64,000 bases of DNA from CAWAQA01 sp963784065 (GCA_963784065.1 CAWAQA010000001.1:310001-374000); one strand, 5' to 3'; shown: positions 47,856 to 58,149, counted from the stretch's first letter. Notes: a model not told the origin generated them from the sequence alone. Translations and numbers: made by a program.

Positions 47856-48006
47856 CCGTGGCGTGTCAATCGTTGGCGCCTCCAAGCAACTCGGCTCTGC
47901 CGTGGCGAGTCCCTATGGATGCATCGAGCGCGCCGCTTTGAGGCAGAAGCCGGCGAGAAGAACGTTGTTCACGGCGATGACCGAGGGGCTGCCTGGGCTC
48001 GCGCAC

Positions 48007-49207
48007 TTATGGCGGCGGTGTCGCGGTCTTGCGCGGCGGGTTGAAGAACGGCGTCTTGACCACGGTCGCTCCGGCGGTCTGGCGCACGGCTTCGACCGTA
48101 ATCTCAATCTGCAGACGCGTGCCCTCGGCGAAGTGCGGCGCGTCAATCGTCGCCAGCGCGATGAGGCGCTTCAGCGTCGGCGACCAGGCGGTGGTGGTGG
48201 CACGGCCGATCTGCCGTCCGTTGTGCAGGACCGGCACCGCGACGCGCGAGGCGGCGGCCGGCGCCACGGGCGGCAGCCCCAGCCGATCGTGCGCGGCCTC
48301 GACGTCGCTCCAGTCCACCTCGAGCCCCACGATCATCCGCTTCGGCCCGCGCCGCTGTTCCTCGACCAGCGCCCGGCGGCCGACAAACGGCGCCGTGTCG
48401 AGCTGCACCAGGCGGCCCAGCCCCATCTCGAAGGGGGTGTACTTCTGCGCCGGTATCAGAGCTTTCTTGCTGCTGTTGAAATCGACGTCGATGAGCAGCA
48501 GGCCGGCCTCGACCCGCGCGACGTCGAGCGCCAGCATCCCCGCGGGCTTGATGTCGAACGGGCGCCCGCCAAGTATCAGCGCGTCCCAGACTCGAAGCGC
48601 CGCCTCCGCCGGCATCCAGACCTCGTAGCCCAGGTCGCCGGTATACCCCGTGCGCGAAATGTCCACCGGCACGCCGGCAATCGATCCGCTCGTCATCCGG
48701 AAGTACCGCAGTGACTCGATGTCGGCCTCGGCGACCGCCCGCAGCACGCGCGCCGAGGTCGGGCCCTGGAGCGCAAGCGCCGCCACCTGCTCCGAGACGT
48801 CCTCCACGTGCACGCGCATGCCGGCCGCGTTCTGCTGGAACCAGCGGAGGCTCGGATCGGCCGCCGTCCAGCGATAGGCCTAGCTCGTCGAGCTTCGACA
48901 CGGTCCCGTCGTCGATCACGAGCCCATGCTCGTCGCACCAGGGCGTGTAATACACCTGGCCGACGGACATGCGTTCGGCGTCGCGGGTGATGATCCGGTT
49001 GACGAGACGGGTCGCATCTGGTCCGGTGATGAGGTACCTGAACAACGGCGAGATGTCGATCAGCGCGGCGGCGTTTCGGATCGCGTTGTACTCGTGCTCG
49101 TGATGCGTCTCGTACGCGCTGACGGTGCAGTACCCCGACCACTCGCGGTAGTTGAGCGACTCGCACAGCCCGAAGGTGCGCTCGTGAAACGCCGTTCCGA
49201 TCGGCAC
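48007..49207 (-). CDS. GcvT-like aminomethyltransferase family protein (frameshifted)
   Basis: About 400 residues. It starts GTAFHERTFGLCESLNYREW, with HEHEYNAIRNAAALIDISPL and RLVNRIITRDAERMSVGQVY. After a frame change near 48882 come VALALQGPTSARVLRAV, SRTGYTGDLGYEVWMPAEAA and DVARVEAGLLLIDVDFNSS. These are hallmarks of the tetrahydrofolate-binding aminomethyltransferase fold used in glycine cleavage and in sarcosine or dimethylglycine demethylation. No other gcv gene is adjacent, so a demethylase or related role is equally possible. It is divergent from a desaturase-like gene with 28 bases between starts. Confidence 0.85.
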
Positions 49208-49235
49208 GCCGGAATTATCGCACTAGAATGACGCG

Positions 49236-50871
49236 GTGCCTGCGGGACACTACGACGTCATCGTGATCGGCGGCGGCCACAACGGGCTGACGGCCGCGGC
49301 CTACCTCGCGCGCGCGGGACGCAAGGTGCTCGTGCTCGAGCGGCGGCACGTGCTCGGCGGCGCCGCCGTGACGGAGGAGGTGTTCCCGGGATTCAAGTTC
49401 TCGGTCTGCTCCTACGTCGTTTCGCTGCTGCGGCCCGAGATCATCCGCGAGCTCGACCTGCCGCGCCACGGCCTCGAGATTCTCCCGCTCGACGGCACGT
49501 TCACGCCGATGCCGAGCGGCGATTACCTGTGGCGCGCCAACGACCACGCGAGGACCCGCCGCGAGATCGCGCGCCACTCGCGGCTCGATGCGGAGGCGTA
49601 CGACGAGTACGGCAAGGCGATGATCGAGATGGGCCGGTTCGTGAAGCCCATCCTCAACATGCTGCCGCCGGATCCGACGTCACTCGATCCACGCGGCCTC
49701 AAGCAACTGCTCTTTCTCGTCCGCCGCTTTCAACAGCTCACCCGGCTCGACCAGTACAACCAGGTCCAGCTGATGACCATGAGCGCGGTGGACTTCCTCG
49801 ATCAGTGGTTCGAAACCGACGTGCTGAAGGCGACGATGTCCGCGTCGGGCATCATCGGAACCTTCCTCGGCGTGCGCTCTCCGGGGACGGCGTACGTGCT
49901 GCTCCACCATTACATGGGCGAGATCGATGGTGCGTTCCGGTCCTGGGGGCTGGCCCGCGGCGGCACGGGCGCCATCTCCAACGCGATCGCGGAGGCGGCC
50001 CGCCTCGCCGGCGTCGAGATCAGGTCCCGCGCGGAAGTGGCGCGTGTCACGGTACGGTCGAACCGGGCCACGGGCGTCGTGCTGAAGAACGGCGACGAGC
50101 TGACCGCCACGGTCGTGGCGTCCAGCCTCGATCCGCGGCTGACGTTCATGCGCCTCATCGAGGAGGGCACCCTGCCGGACGACTTCGTCGGCGACGTGCG
50201 CCGCTACAAGTTCCGCGGTTCGTCGGGCAAGGTGAACCTCGCCCTCGATGCGCTCCCCGATTTCACCGCGATGCCCGGCGCCGGCCCGCACCTCCGGGGC
50301 GCTATCTCGATCTCCCCGGGCGTGGACTACATGGAGCGCGCCTACGACGAGGCGAAGTACGGCCGTTTCTCGAGACGTCCCTATATCGACATCGTCCTCC
50401 CGTCGCTGACCGACCCGAGCGTCGCGCCGCCCGGCAAGCACGTGATGTCGTGCTTCGTGCAGTACGCGCCCTACCACCTGACGGAGGGCACGTGGGACGA
50501 GAAGCGCGAGGAGTTCGGCGACACCGTCGTGAACACGATCGCGCAGTACGCGCCGAACCTGCGCGACATCATCCTGCACCGCCAGGTCCTGACGCCGCTC
50601 GACCTCGAGCGCGAGTGGGGGCTGTCGGAAGGCAACATCTTCCAGGGTGAGCTGACGCTGGAACAGCTCTTTTTCCTGCGCCCCGTGCCAGGCTGGGCCC
50701 AGTACCCGGACGCCCGTCACCAATCTCTATATGTGCGGCTCCGCCACGCACCCGGGCGGCGGAATCATGGGGGCTCCAGGGAGGAACGCGGCGATGAGGA
50801 TACTCAATGACACTCGTGGGGGCCGGCTTAGCCGGCCCGCGCGGACAATGCTGCCAGGTCGGGCCGGCTGA
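49236..50871 (+). CDS. Phytoene-desaturase-like FAD oxidoreductase, first copy (frameshifted near end)
   Basis: About 540 residues. The FAD-binding N-terminus is YDVIVIGGGHNGLTAAAYLA with GRKVLVLERRHVLGGAAVTE. The middle has SRSWGLARGGTGAISNAIAE-type FAD contacts and SSGKVNLALDALPDF. A frame change near 50705 leads to the conserved FAD-closing motif NLYMCGSATHPGGGIMGAPG. The last 17 or so residues and the TGA (50869) come from REP-like hairpins. These CrtI-related enzymes act on amino acid, retinoid or carotenoid-like substrates; the substrate here is unknown. A paralogue follows. Confidence 0.87.
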
Positions 50872-50903
50872 AGCCGGCCCGCAGGCCGACCTGAAGGTCG
50901 GCC
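50820..50903. repeat. Cluster of three REP-like hairpins
   Basis: GGGCCGGC-TTA-GCCGGCCC (50820-50838), GGGCCGGC-TGAA-GCCGGCCC (50861-50880) and GGCCGACC-TGAA-GGTCGGCC (50884-50903) follow each other between the two desaturase-like genes. The first has lost one loop base. Confidence 0.8.
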
Positions 50904-50937
50904 TCTACGAAAACGGTCTACGACAGTCTTATCAAGA

Positions 50938-52494
50938 GTGGCGCACAACGTCGTCATCATCGGGGCAGGACACAACGGCCTGGTCGCTGCCTTTTATCTC
51001 GCCAGGGCTGGCCTGCGTCCGCTCGTGCTCGAACGTCGCGACACGGTTGGGGGCGGCGCCATCACCGGGGAGCTCCACCCCGGCTTCCGCTGCCCGACGC
51101 TCTCGCACGAGACACTGCTCTGGGCCGATATCGCCCGTGACATGGGCGTCGAGCGGCACGGGGTCGAGTGGCTGAAGCCCGACACGGACGTCTTCGCGCC
51201 GGCGCTCGACGGCCGGGCGCTGACGTTGTACGAGGATCCCCGGCGGAGCGCGGATGCGATCCAGCGGTTCGACGCGAGGGATGCCGATGCATATCGCGAG
51301 TATCGAACGGCGATTGGACGTGTGACGGACGTGCTGGCGTCGCTGTTCACGTCGCCGCCGCCAGGCATCGATACGCCTGGCGCCCGGGATATGTGGAATC
51401 TGCTCGGGACGGGCCGCAAGTTCCGCGCGCTCGGACGCCGGGACGGGTACCGGCTGCTGCGCTGGGGACCGATGCCGGTCGCCGACCTGATGGGCGAATG
51501 GTTCAACACCGACATCCTGTCCGCCGCCGTTGCGGCTCGCGGGGTGTCGGGGACCATGCTGGGGCCACGGTCGGCCGGAAGCGCGCTCGTGCTGCTGATG
51601 CACGAGACGCATCGGCGCCTCGCGGGCGGCGCCCTGCGCGTGCGGGGAGGACCGGGCGCGCTCACGGAGGCGCTGCACGACGCGGCGCGCGCAGCCGGCG
51701 CAGAGGTGCGGACCGGCACCGCCGTCGAGCGCATCGTCACGGCCGACGAGCGCGTCACGGGCGTCGTCGCCGGCGGTATCGAGATCCCGGCGAGCATGGT
51801 CGTATCCGCCGTCGATCCCAAGACGACGTTCCTCGGACTGATCGATCCGCTCGACCTCTCGCCAGAGTTCGTGACACAGGTACGTAATTACCGCGCCGCG
51901 GGAACGGTCGCGAAGATCAACCTCGCCCTCTCATCGCTTCCGCCGTTCACGGGGGCGGCGGATGCACAGGCATTGTCCGGCCGCATTCACATCGGCCCGG
52001 GACTCGACTATCTGGAGCGCGCGTTCGACCACGCCAAGTACGGCGAGGCCTCGGCCGAGCCGTGGCTCGACATCACGATCCCCTCCGTCCTCGATCCGGG
52101 ACTGGCCCCCGCGGGCGCTCACGTCATGTCGATCTACGCGCACTATGCGCCCGTGGCGTTGCGCGACCGCAACTGGGAGACGGCTGCAGACCCGTTCCTC
52201 CAGACGGTGCTGCGTACGCTCGAGCAGTTCGCCCCGGGCCTCGCCGGGCTCGTGGTCGCCGCACAGGTCATCACGCCGCCGCAGCTGCAACGCGACTTCG
52301 GCTTCTCTGGCGGCCACATGTTCCACGGGGAGCTGGCGCTCGATCAGCTGTTCACCATGCGTCCGCTGCTCGGCTACGGACGATACGATTCCCCGATTGA
52401 GGGCCTGTACCTCTGCGGCGGCGGGACGCATCCGGGCGGGTTCATGACCGGGGCCAGCGGCCGCCTCGCGGCGTCAACGCTGCGAAGCAGGTAG
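50938..52494 (+). CDS. Phytoene-desaturase-like FAD oxidoreductase, second copy
   Basis: Complete 518-residue paralogue of the gene before it, starting at GTG 50938. It has NVVIIGAGHNGLVAAFYLAR, LVLERRDTVGGGAITGELHP, ALRVRGGPGALTEALHDAAR, GTVAKINLALSSLPPFTG and the closing motif LYLCGGGTHPGGFMTGASGR. Tandem paralogues suggest two subunits or two successive steps. The pair sits next to a GcvT-like gene on the other strand. Confidence 0.9.
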   Translation: MAHNVVIIGAGHNGLVAAFYLARAGLRPLVLERRDTVGGGAITGELHPGFRCPTLSHETLLWADIARDMGVERHGVEWLKPDTDVFAPALDGRALTLYEDPRRSADAIQRFDARDADAYREYRTAIGRVTDVLASLFTSPPPGIDTPGARDMWNLLGTGRKFRALGRRDGYRLLRWGPMPVADLMGEWFNTDILSAAVAARGVSGTMLGPRSAGSALVLLMHETHRRLAGGALRVRGGPGALTEALHDAARAAGAEVRTGTAVERIVTADERVTGVVAGGIEIPASMVVSAVDPKTTFLGLIDPLDLSPEFVTQVRNYRAAGTVAKINLALSSLPPFTGAADAQALSGRIHIGPGLDYLERAFDHAKYGEASAEPWLDITIPSVLDPGLAPAGAHVMSIYAHYAPVALRDRNWETAADPFLQTVLRTLEQFAPGLAGLVVAAQVITPPQLQRDFGFSGGHMFHGELALDQLFTMRPLLGYGRYDSPIEGLYLCGGGTHPGGFMTGASGRLAASTLRSR

Positions 52495-52569
52495 ACGTCA
52501 TGCCAGGAGAATGGGCAACGACGCGCCGATGATTGCTCCGCGTCATTGTCCCCAATCGGCTGACACGAT

Positions 52570-52772
52570 CCGCGGGCCGTGTCACCCCGGGGGGACGAAT
52601 GCGCGGCGACGACCCGGCGTTTCACGCTGCGCGGCCTGAGTCCCGATGGCCGTCATTTTGCGACAGCGGTTGCTTTACGGGACGGGACATGAACTCCTTC
52701 GCGAGGATGAGGAACCTGGCGACGCCGTTCTCGATTCGCGAGAGCCGGAGCGTTGGGCGGGGGGCAGGGTGA
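52570..52772 (+). pseudogene. Remnant 3' end of a carboxypeptidase-regulatory-like protein gene
   Basis: In two frames the gap reads FTLRGLSPDGRHFATAVALR and then RMRNLATPFSIRESRSVG followed by a stop. Both resemble the end of the intact protein that follows (FRIRALPPDDRYLAVAVDY ... ATRFALGEGETQ). The rest of the gene is missing, so this looks like the tail of a deleted paralogue that once stood in tandem. The stop overlaps the start region of the intact gene. Confidence 0.45.
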
Positions 52773-54471
52773 TCGTGACCACGCGCATGCTTGCTGTTTT
52801 TTTCGCTGCCGCGGTTGCGCTGACCGGTAGCGTGCTGGTCGGCGCGCAGGGGCGCGGCTTCCCGCGCGATGCGCGCCAGCAGGCTCCCGCCGGCACAGCC
52901 GTGATCCGGGGCCGGGTGGTCACCGCGGACACGGGATCGCCGATCCGCCGCGCGCAGGTTCGCGCGATTTCAACCGATACGCGCGGCTCCCGTCTCGCGA
53001 GCACGGATGGACAGGGGCGCTTCGAGCTCCGCGATCTGCCCGCGGGACGCTGGGAGCTGACGGCGTCGAAGGCAGGCTTCGTCACGCTCCGCTTCGGCCA
53101 GCGTCGCCCGTTCGAGGCGGGCCAGCCGGTGGAACTGCGGGAAGGACAGGTGGCGGAGCGGACCGACATCGCGCTTCCGCGCGGGGCCACGATCACCGGC
53201 CGCGTGTTCGACGAATTCGGCGACGCGGTTGCCGGCGCCCGCGTCCAGGTGCTGCGCTATCAGCTCGTCCAGGGCACGCGCCGCCTCGTGCCGACAGGCA
53301 TTGGCGACCAGAGCGACGACACCGGCGCGTTCCGCCTCTTCGGCCTCACGCCGGGCGACTATTACGTGAGCGCGACGGTTCGCGCGCTGCCGGTGGATGA
53401 CCCGACAGTGGATTCGGCCGGTTATGCCCCGACCTACTATCCGGGCACCGGCAATGTCGCGGAGGCGCAGCGTGTCACGCTCGGTCTCGGGCAGGAACTG
53501 ACCAACGTCAGCTTCGCGCTGCTCCCCGTCCGCACCGTCCGCGTCGCGGGCAGCGCCATCGATTCGATGGGACAGCCGCTCGGCGGCGGCGTCGCCATGC
53601 TGACGCCCGCCGATGCGACTTCGGAAACGCCGATGATGTTCGGCGGTGGTGGCAACGTGCGACAGGACGGCGCATTCACGCTCACCAATGTTGCCCCCGG
53701 TTCGTACACGCTGACCGTCTCCTCCAGGGGTCCGGGACGGCGCGGCGGGCGCGGCGGCGACAGTGAAGGCGAGATCGGGTCGATTCCGATCACGGTCGGC
53801 AGCGAGGATATCGCCGGCGTTCAGGTCGTCATGACGAAGGGCGCCACGCTGAGCGGTGTCGTCGCCGCGGCGTCCGGCAGCACCGCGCCGCTGCAGATGG
53901 GCGGCATTCAGATCACGACGCAGGCTGTACCCTTCGCTCGAGGTACCGGCGGCGGAATGGGGCGTGTCGAGAGCAACGGCGCGTTCACGCTCACCGGGCT
54001 GCTCGGGTCGCGCGTGATTCGCGTCTCCGGGCTGCCGCAGGAGTGGATGCTGCAGTCGATTACCGTGAACGGCGCGGACGTCGCGGACCGCGTGCTCGAG
54101 TTCACGGGCAACCAGGAATTGCGCGGCGCGCGCGTGACGGTGACCGATCGCGTCACCGAGGTCAATGGCAGCGCGGCCAACGGCAGCCAGCCGGTGCTGG
54201 ACTACACGGTGGTCGTCTTTCCCGGAGGACGGCGCGAAGTGGAAGTTCCCGTCACGGTACGTGCGATCGGGCCGCCCGGATCAGAAGGGCCTCTTCCGCA
54301 TCCGCGCGCTCCCGCCCGACGATCGCTACCTTGCCGTGGCGGTGGACTACGTCGAGGAGGGTGAGGCCGGCGACCCCGAGTTCCTGGAGCAAATCCGCGC
54401 CAGCGCCACGAGGTTCGCGCTCGGCGAAGGCGAGACGCAGAGCGTTGGATCTGAGGCTGGTGCAGCGGTAG
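52769..54471 (+). CDS. Secreted protein of carboxypeptidase-regulatory-like (beta-sandwich) repeats (frameshifted)
   Basis: About 567 residues. GTG 52769 (or ATG 52787) gives a signal peptide MLAVFFAAAVALTGSVLVGA. Repeated prealbumin-like units follow: GTAVIRGRVVTADTGSPIRR with GRFELRDLPAGRWELTASKA, GATITGRVFDEFGDAVAGAR with AFRLFGLTPGDYYVSATVRA, and AFTLTNVAPGSYTLTVSSR. Frame changes near 54275 and 54447 are needed to reach the ending LDLRLVQR and TAG 54469-54471. Such proteins are very common in Acidobacteriota; function unknown, probably outer-surface binding. A REP pair starts at the last base. Confidence 0.85.
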
Positions 54472-54552
54472 GCGGACCTGAAGGTCCGCCTCTACATGAC
54501 GGCGCGCGGCGCAGTACGCGGTAGGACGTAGAGGCGGACCTTCAGGTCCGCC
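54471..54552. repeat. REPIN-like pair of inverted REP hairpins
   Basis: GGCGGACC-TGAA-GGTCCGCC followed by TCTAC (54471-54495) and its mirror image GTAGA, GGCGGACC-TTCA-GGTCCGCC (54528-54552) enclose about 32 bases. The pair fills the gap between two convergent genes and touches both stop codons. This is the layout of a REPIN, the mobile double-REP unit. Confidence 0.8.
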
Positions 54553-55518
54553 TAAAAATAATCGCTCCTCCAATAAAACACCTCGTCATTGCGCTCGGGC
54601 AGGCGGATGTCCGCAAGCGGACGCATCATGAACAGATCGCGCGCGGGCACGCGCTCGGTGAGGCGGACCTGCGGCGGTACCGGGAAGGCGTGCGGCCACC
54701 AGGTGCGGATGAGCGGCCGCGGCTGCGACGGCTCACGCGCGAGGAGCACCTGGAGCATGGCCCCGAGTCGCGCGCCGGCGGGATCGCGATCGCCGGCTTC
54801 CTCGAGGGTCCACCCTCCGGCGCTCACGGTGATGACCGCGTACGCCACGGCCGACGCGCCTTCCTCCGCGACGAAGAACTCCGTCTGCCGCAGTCCGGAC
54901 GGGCCGAGGCCGGCCTGAAGGCGCCGCTTCGCAAGCGCGTAGAGAATCAGCGCCGGATCGCGGCGCAGCGAAAAGCGGACGGGCGCCGAACGGGTCTCGT
55001 GCATGGCCGCAATGTCCGGCAGGTCCCGCTCGTCCCCCGCTCGGACCAGCATCGCCGGCGCGCCGCCTTTGTGGACGACTTCGACCGTGACCTCCTCGAG
55101 CGGGACGAGATTGAACCCGAGCCGCGCATAGAACTCGTCCCCGATCTCGGAGAACAGGGACGCGATGGCCGCACCCTCCCGGCGCTCCTGCTCGACGAGC
55201 TCCTCCACGAGCTGACTGGCATGACCGCGCCCGCGCAGATCGGGCGGCGTGAAGACTGCGCCAATTCCCGACATCCGCACGTCCCGGCCGTCCAGCCGCG
55301 CGTCGAAGCGATACCGCTTCGCGGACGCGAGCAGCCGATCCTGTTCATCGAGCATCGCGAAGCGGTGAAGCCGGTCGCGACCCCACGCCGTACGCAGCTG
55401 CGCCGCGTTCCAGCTTCCATATGCCGGCGCGTGTCAGCCCTTCGCCCCAGATCGGATACGTGAAGTCGAGAATGCGGTCCAGGAGGGGACCTTCGGCAAG
55501 AACCAGACGATTCGCCAC
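54552..55518 (-). CDS. GNAT-family N-acetyltransferase, Eis-like two-domain type (frameshifted)
   Basis: About 320 residues. The first GNAT domain has the acetyl-CoA loop GAVFTPPDLRGRGHASQLV and the end strand DEFYARLGFNLVPLEEVTV; a second domain follows with VAEEGASAVAYAVITVSAG. A frame change near 55405 separates the N-terminal segment (VLAEGPLLDRILDFTYPIWG) from the rest. GTG 55518 is the likely start. Substrate unknown. The stop codon lies at the edge of the REPIN-like pair. Confidence 0.82.
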
Positions 55519-55575
55519 GAATGACGACCATTGTACTGCTGCCAATCAGGGGTATCGCGGGTGTACAAAAGGGGC

Positions 55576-56109
55576 ATGACGATGACCGCCGATCTGAGCT
55601 ACCCGATTGGACGATTCGTGCCCGTCACGCCGGGGACGGCGGCCGTGCGCGGCTCCGCGATCGATGACATCGCCGCGCTTCCGCGCCGGATGCGGGACGC
55701 CGTGGCCGGTCTCACCGACGTGCAGCTCGACACCCGGTACCGGCCGGGCGGGTGGACGGTTCGCCAGCTGGTGCACCATGTCGCGGACAGCCACATGAAC
55801 GGGTTCATCCGTCTGAAGCTCGCGCTGACCGAAGACAACCCGACGATCAAGCCGTACGACCAGGAGCTGTGGGCCGGGCTCGCTGATGCCGCGCTGCCAA
55901 TCGAGATCTCGCTCGCGATCCTCGACAACGTCCATGCGCGGTGGGACGTTGTCAACAGGGGTCTGACCCCCGATCAGTTCCGGCGAACGTTCTTTCATCC
56001 GGAAATGCAGGAGCAGCTCACCCTCGATGCGCACGTCCAGCTCTATGGCTGGCACTCGAAGCACCACGTGGCGCACATCACATCACTGCGCCAGCGTGAA
56101 GGATGGTGA
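55576..56109 (+). CDS. DinB/YfiT-family putative metal-dependent hydrolase (BstA-like)
   Basis: 177 residues. DinB-like four-helix bundle of the YfiT type, with the three metal His in QLVHHVADSHMNGF and YGWHSKHHVAHI. It also shows YRPGGWTVRQL and NPTIKPYDQELWAGLADA, which are typical of the YfiT/BstA subgroup that transfers bacillithiol or related thiols to electrophiles. ATG 55576 is preferred because AAAAGGGG stands right before it. Confidence 0.9.
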   Translation: MTMTADLSYPIGRFVPVTPGTAAVRGSAIDDIAALPRRMRDAVAGLTDVQLDTRYRPGGWTVRQLVHHVADSHMNGFIRLKLALTEDNPTIKPYDQELWAGLADAALPIEISLAILDNVHARWDVVNRGLTPDQFRRTFFHPEMQEQLTLDAHVQLYGWHSKHHVAHITSLRQREGW

Positions 56110-56174
56110 GGTGAAGGATGGAGTTCCGCAGGGCAGGTCCTGTGCACTCGCCGCCGTAGAGTAAGATAGCTGCC

Positions 56175-56465
56175 GTGAAAGACAAGGTCGACATCGGCGA
56201 CGCGCTCGGCATGATCGAGACGCGGGGCCTCATCGGCATGATCGAGGCGGCGGACGCGATGTTGAAAACGGCGAACGTCGTGCTCGTGAGCTGGCAGAAA
56301 GTGGACGCCGGTCTGGTCACCGCGATCATCAGGGGCGACGTGGGCTCGGTGAAGGCGGCGACCGATGCCGGCGCGGCCGCGGCGCGCCGCGTGGGCGAGC
56401 TCGTCGGCGTTCACGTCATTGCGCGGCCGGCCGACGACGTCGAGAAGATTTTTCCAATCCGCTGA
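56175..56465 (+). CDS. Bacterial microcompartment shell protein (single BMC domain)
   Basis: 96 residues, a single BMC domain as in hexameric shell proteins. It has ALGMIETRGLIGMIEAADAM, VVLVSWQKVDAGLVTAIIRG, DVGSVKAATDAGAAAA and ELVGVHVIARPADDVEKIFP. The pore-facing segment at the GDVGSV turn is visible. It starts at GTG 56175. No aldehyde dehydrogenase, vertex protein or signature enzyme is nearby, so it is a lone shell gene in this window. The 3' end overlaps the convergent MerR-type gene by 50 bases. Confidence 0.92.
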   Translation: MKDKVDIGDALGMIETRGLIGMIEAADAMLKTANVVLVSWQKVDAGLVTAIIRGDVGSVKAATDAGAAAARRVGELVGVHVIARPADDVEKIFPIR

Positions 56466-56910
56466 CGCGCCTCTTCCGCTCGCGCGCCGCGAGCGGCCGG
56501 ATCGACAGCTCCTCTCCCACCATCAGCAGCGGCTGCGTCGGAGCGTCCATGTTGAACAACTGGCCGTCCTGGGTCCGCGCGTAGATCCGATCGCCGCCGA
56601 TGAAGAGCGTCAGCGCGCCGCCGTCGCCAATCGCCTCGTAGAGACGCACGCGGAACACGTCGCGCAGCGTGTCGAGCAGGTGCCGCAGGCGCGGGATCGA
56701 GAAGCCGCGCCGGCGCAGGTCGGCGAGCACCTGCAGCTCGAGGACGTCGAGCGGCGTATAGCGGCGCTCGGTGAAGCCGCCGGCGTCGGTGCGGCGCGCC
56801 GCCACCGCGGCCGAGAACAGGCGGCGGGCATCCCACCACTGGAGCTGCCGGGCGGTGAGACCGGTGAGCACCGCCACCTCTCGCGACGTGTAGTACTTCT
56901 TGAGCCTCAC
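56416..56910 (-). CDS. MerR-family transcription regulator
   Basis: About 164 residues from GTG 56910. The winged-helix has KKYYTSREVAVLTGLTARQL and QWWDARRLFSA, the wing GGFTERRYTPLDV, and a dimer helix ADLRRRGFSIPRLRHLLDTL. The C-terminal region (GGALTLFIGGDRIYARTQDG) is not a metal-binding tail; a small-molecule or protein signal is more likely. It is convergent with the microcompartment gene. An upstream ATG at 57039 would add 43 residues encoded by repeat sequence and is rejected. Confidence 0.85.
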   Translation of the reverse strand: MRLKKYYTSREVAVLTGLTARQLQWWDARRLFSAAVAARRTDAGGFTERRYTPLDVLELQVLADLRRRGFSIPRLRHLLDTLRDVFRVRLYEAIGDGGALTLFIGGDRIYARTQDGQLFNMDAPTQPLLMVGEELSIRPLAARERKRRVSGLEKSSRRRRPAAQ

Positions 56911-56935
56911 GTCCCTCCGCCTTCCTTCCGGCTTC

Positions 56936-57091
56936 CTTCCGGCTGAAGCCGGAAGCCACGAAGACAGCTGAAGCCGGAAGCCCGAGACAGAAGCGCCGCC
57001 CATCGCCGGGCCTTGCATCAGCACGAACCACGGAGGCACAGAGACACAGCGCCTTCAATTCCTCTGTGACTCTGCGTCTCTGTGGTTCGTG
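56936..57091. repeat. REP-like hairpin and an empty CACAGAGA-type inverted repeat
   Basis: CTTCCGGC-TGAA-GCCGGAAG (56936-56955) and a half copy follow the MerR start. Then CACGAACCACGGAGGCACAG... (57022-57049) pairs with 57062-57091 (ending CTCTGTGGTTCGTG) around a 12-base loop. The right arm touches the thiO stop codon (57092-57094). Confidence 0.78.
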
Positions 57092-58149
57092 TCACAAGCC
57101 GAAGCGATCGGGACGGACCTCGGCGAGCTCCTCGCGCGCCCTGCCCTCGAGCACGAGATCGGCCACGGCCAGCGCCGTCAGCGGCGCCAGCAGGACGCCG
57201 TTGCGGTAGTGGCCCGTGGCGTAGAACACGCCGCGCATTGTGGTCGAAGCCCCGATCACCGGCAACTCGTCCGGCGTGGCGGGCCGCAGGCCGACACGGA
57301 CCTCGTCGAAGAACGCGGCCGCCAGCTCGGGCATCACCTCCGCGCCGCGCTCGAGCAGCGTACGAACGCCGGCAACGGTGGCGCGCTCGTCGAAGCCGAC
57401 GTCTTCCGAGGTGGCACCGACCAGCACGGAGCCGTCTTCCCACGGCACGAGGTAACAGCGCTCGCCCCAGATGACGCGCGAGGCGGGCGGGCGTGGCAGG
57501 CGCAGGTGCAGGATCTGGCCACGAATCGGCCGCACCGGGACACCCTTGCCGAGGGCCAGGAGATCCTGCGACCAGCTGCCCGCCGCGACGATCACCGCAT
57601 CCGCGCGCTCGGTCTCGGCCTGGAGATCCTGCACCTGGCTTTCGGCAATGGTCACGTCCCGCTCGGCCAGCGCCTCCACGAGCGCCGACACCAGGGATCG
57701 AACCCCGACGTAGCCGTGCTCCGGCACGTACAGCGCCGACACGATGTCGCCCAGCGCCGGCTCCAGACGGCGTGCCGCATCGGCATCGAGCAGCTCGTGC
57801 TTCACCTGCGCCGCCGCAAGACGTTCGGCCGCACCCGGCAGCCGCGCCGACTCCTCGGCGTTGAGCGCCACCTGCAGCGTGCCGTTGCGCTGATACTCGA
57901 TCAGCTGATCCGAGTCCACGCGTGACGCGGTCGATGAAGCTGTCGGTACGCCTCGAGGCTGGCGACGCTCAGCCTGAGCAGCGCGTCGGAATGGCCTTCG
58001 ATGTGAGGCGCGAGGATGCCCGCGGAAGCCCACGTGGCGCCCTGACCCGGCCCGCGCGCGTCAAGGATGCGCACGGTGGCGCCGCGCGACGCAAGCTCGT
58101 GGGCGATCGCGAGTCCCACGACGCCCGCGCCGATGACGGTGATCTGCAC
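57092..58149 (-). CDS. thiO: Glycine oxidase ThiO-type FAD enzyme (frameshifted)
   Basis: About 350 residues from GTG 58149. The FAD fold is QITVIGAGVVGLAIAHELAS with GATVRILDARGPGQGATWAS and AGILAPHIEGHSDALLRLSV. After a frame change near 57925 come VPEHGYVGVRSLVSALVEAL, VPVRPIRGQILHLRLPRP and the closing motif VFYATGHYRNGVLLAPLTA. ThiO oxidises glycine to iminoglycine for the thiazole part of thiamine. No other thiamine gene is adjacent, so a related D-amino-acid oxidase role cannot be excluded. Confidence 0.85.

Noticed and set aside
47856..48006. Small gene between kynU and the GcvT-like gene
   Set aside because: No frame with a start, ribosome binding site and sensible composition; nothing else recognised in these 151 bases.
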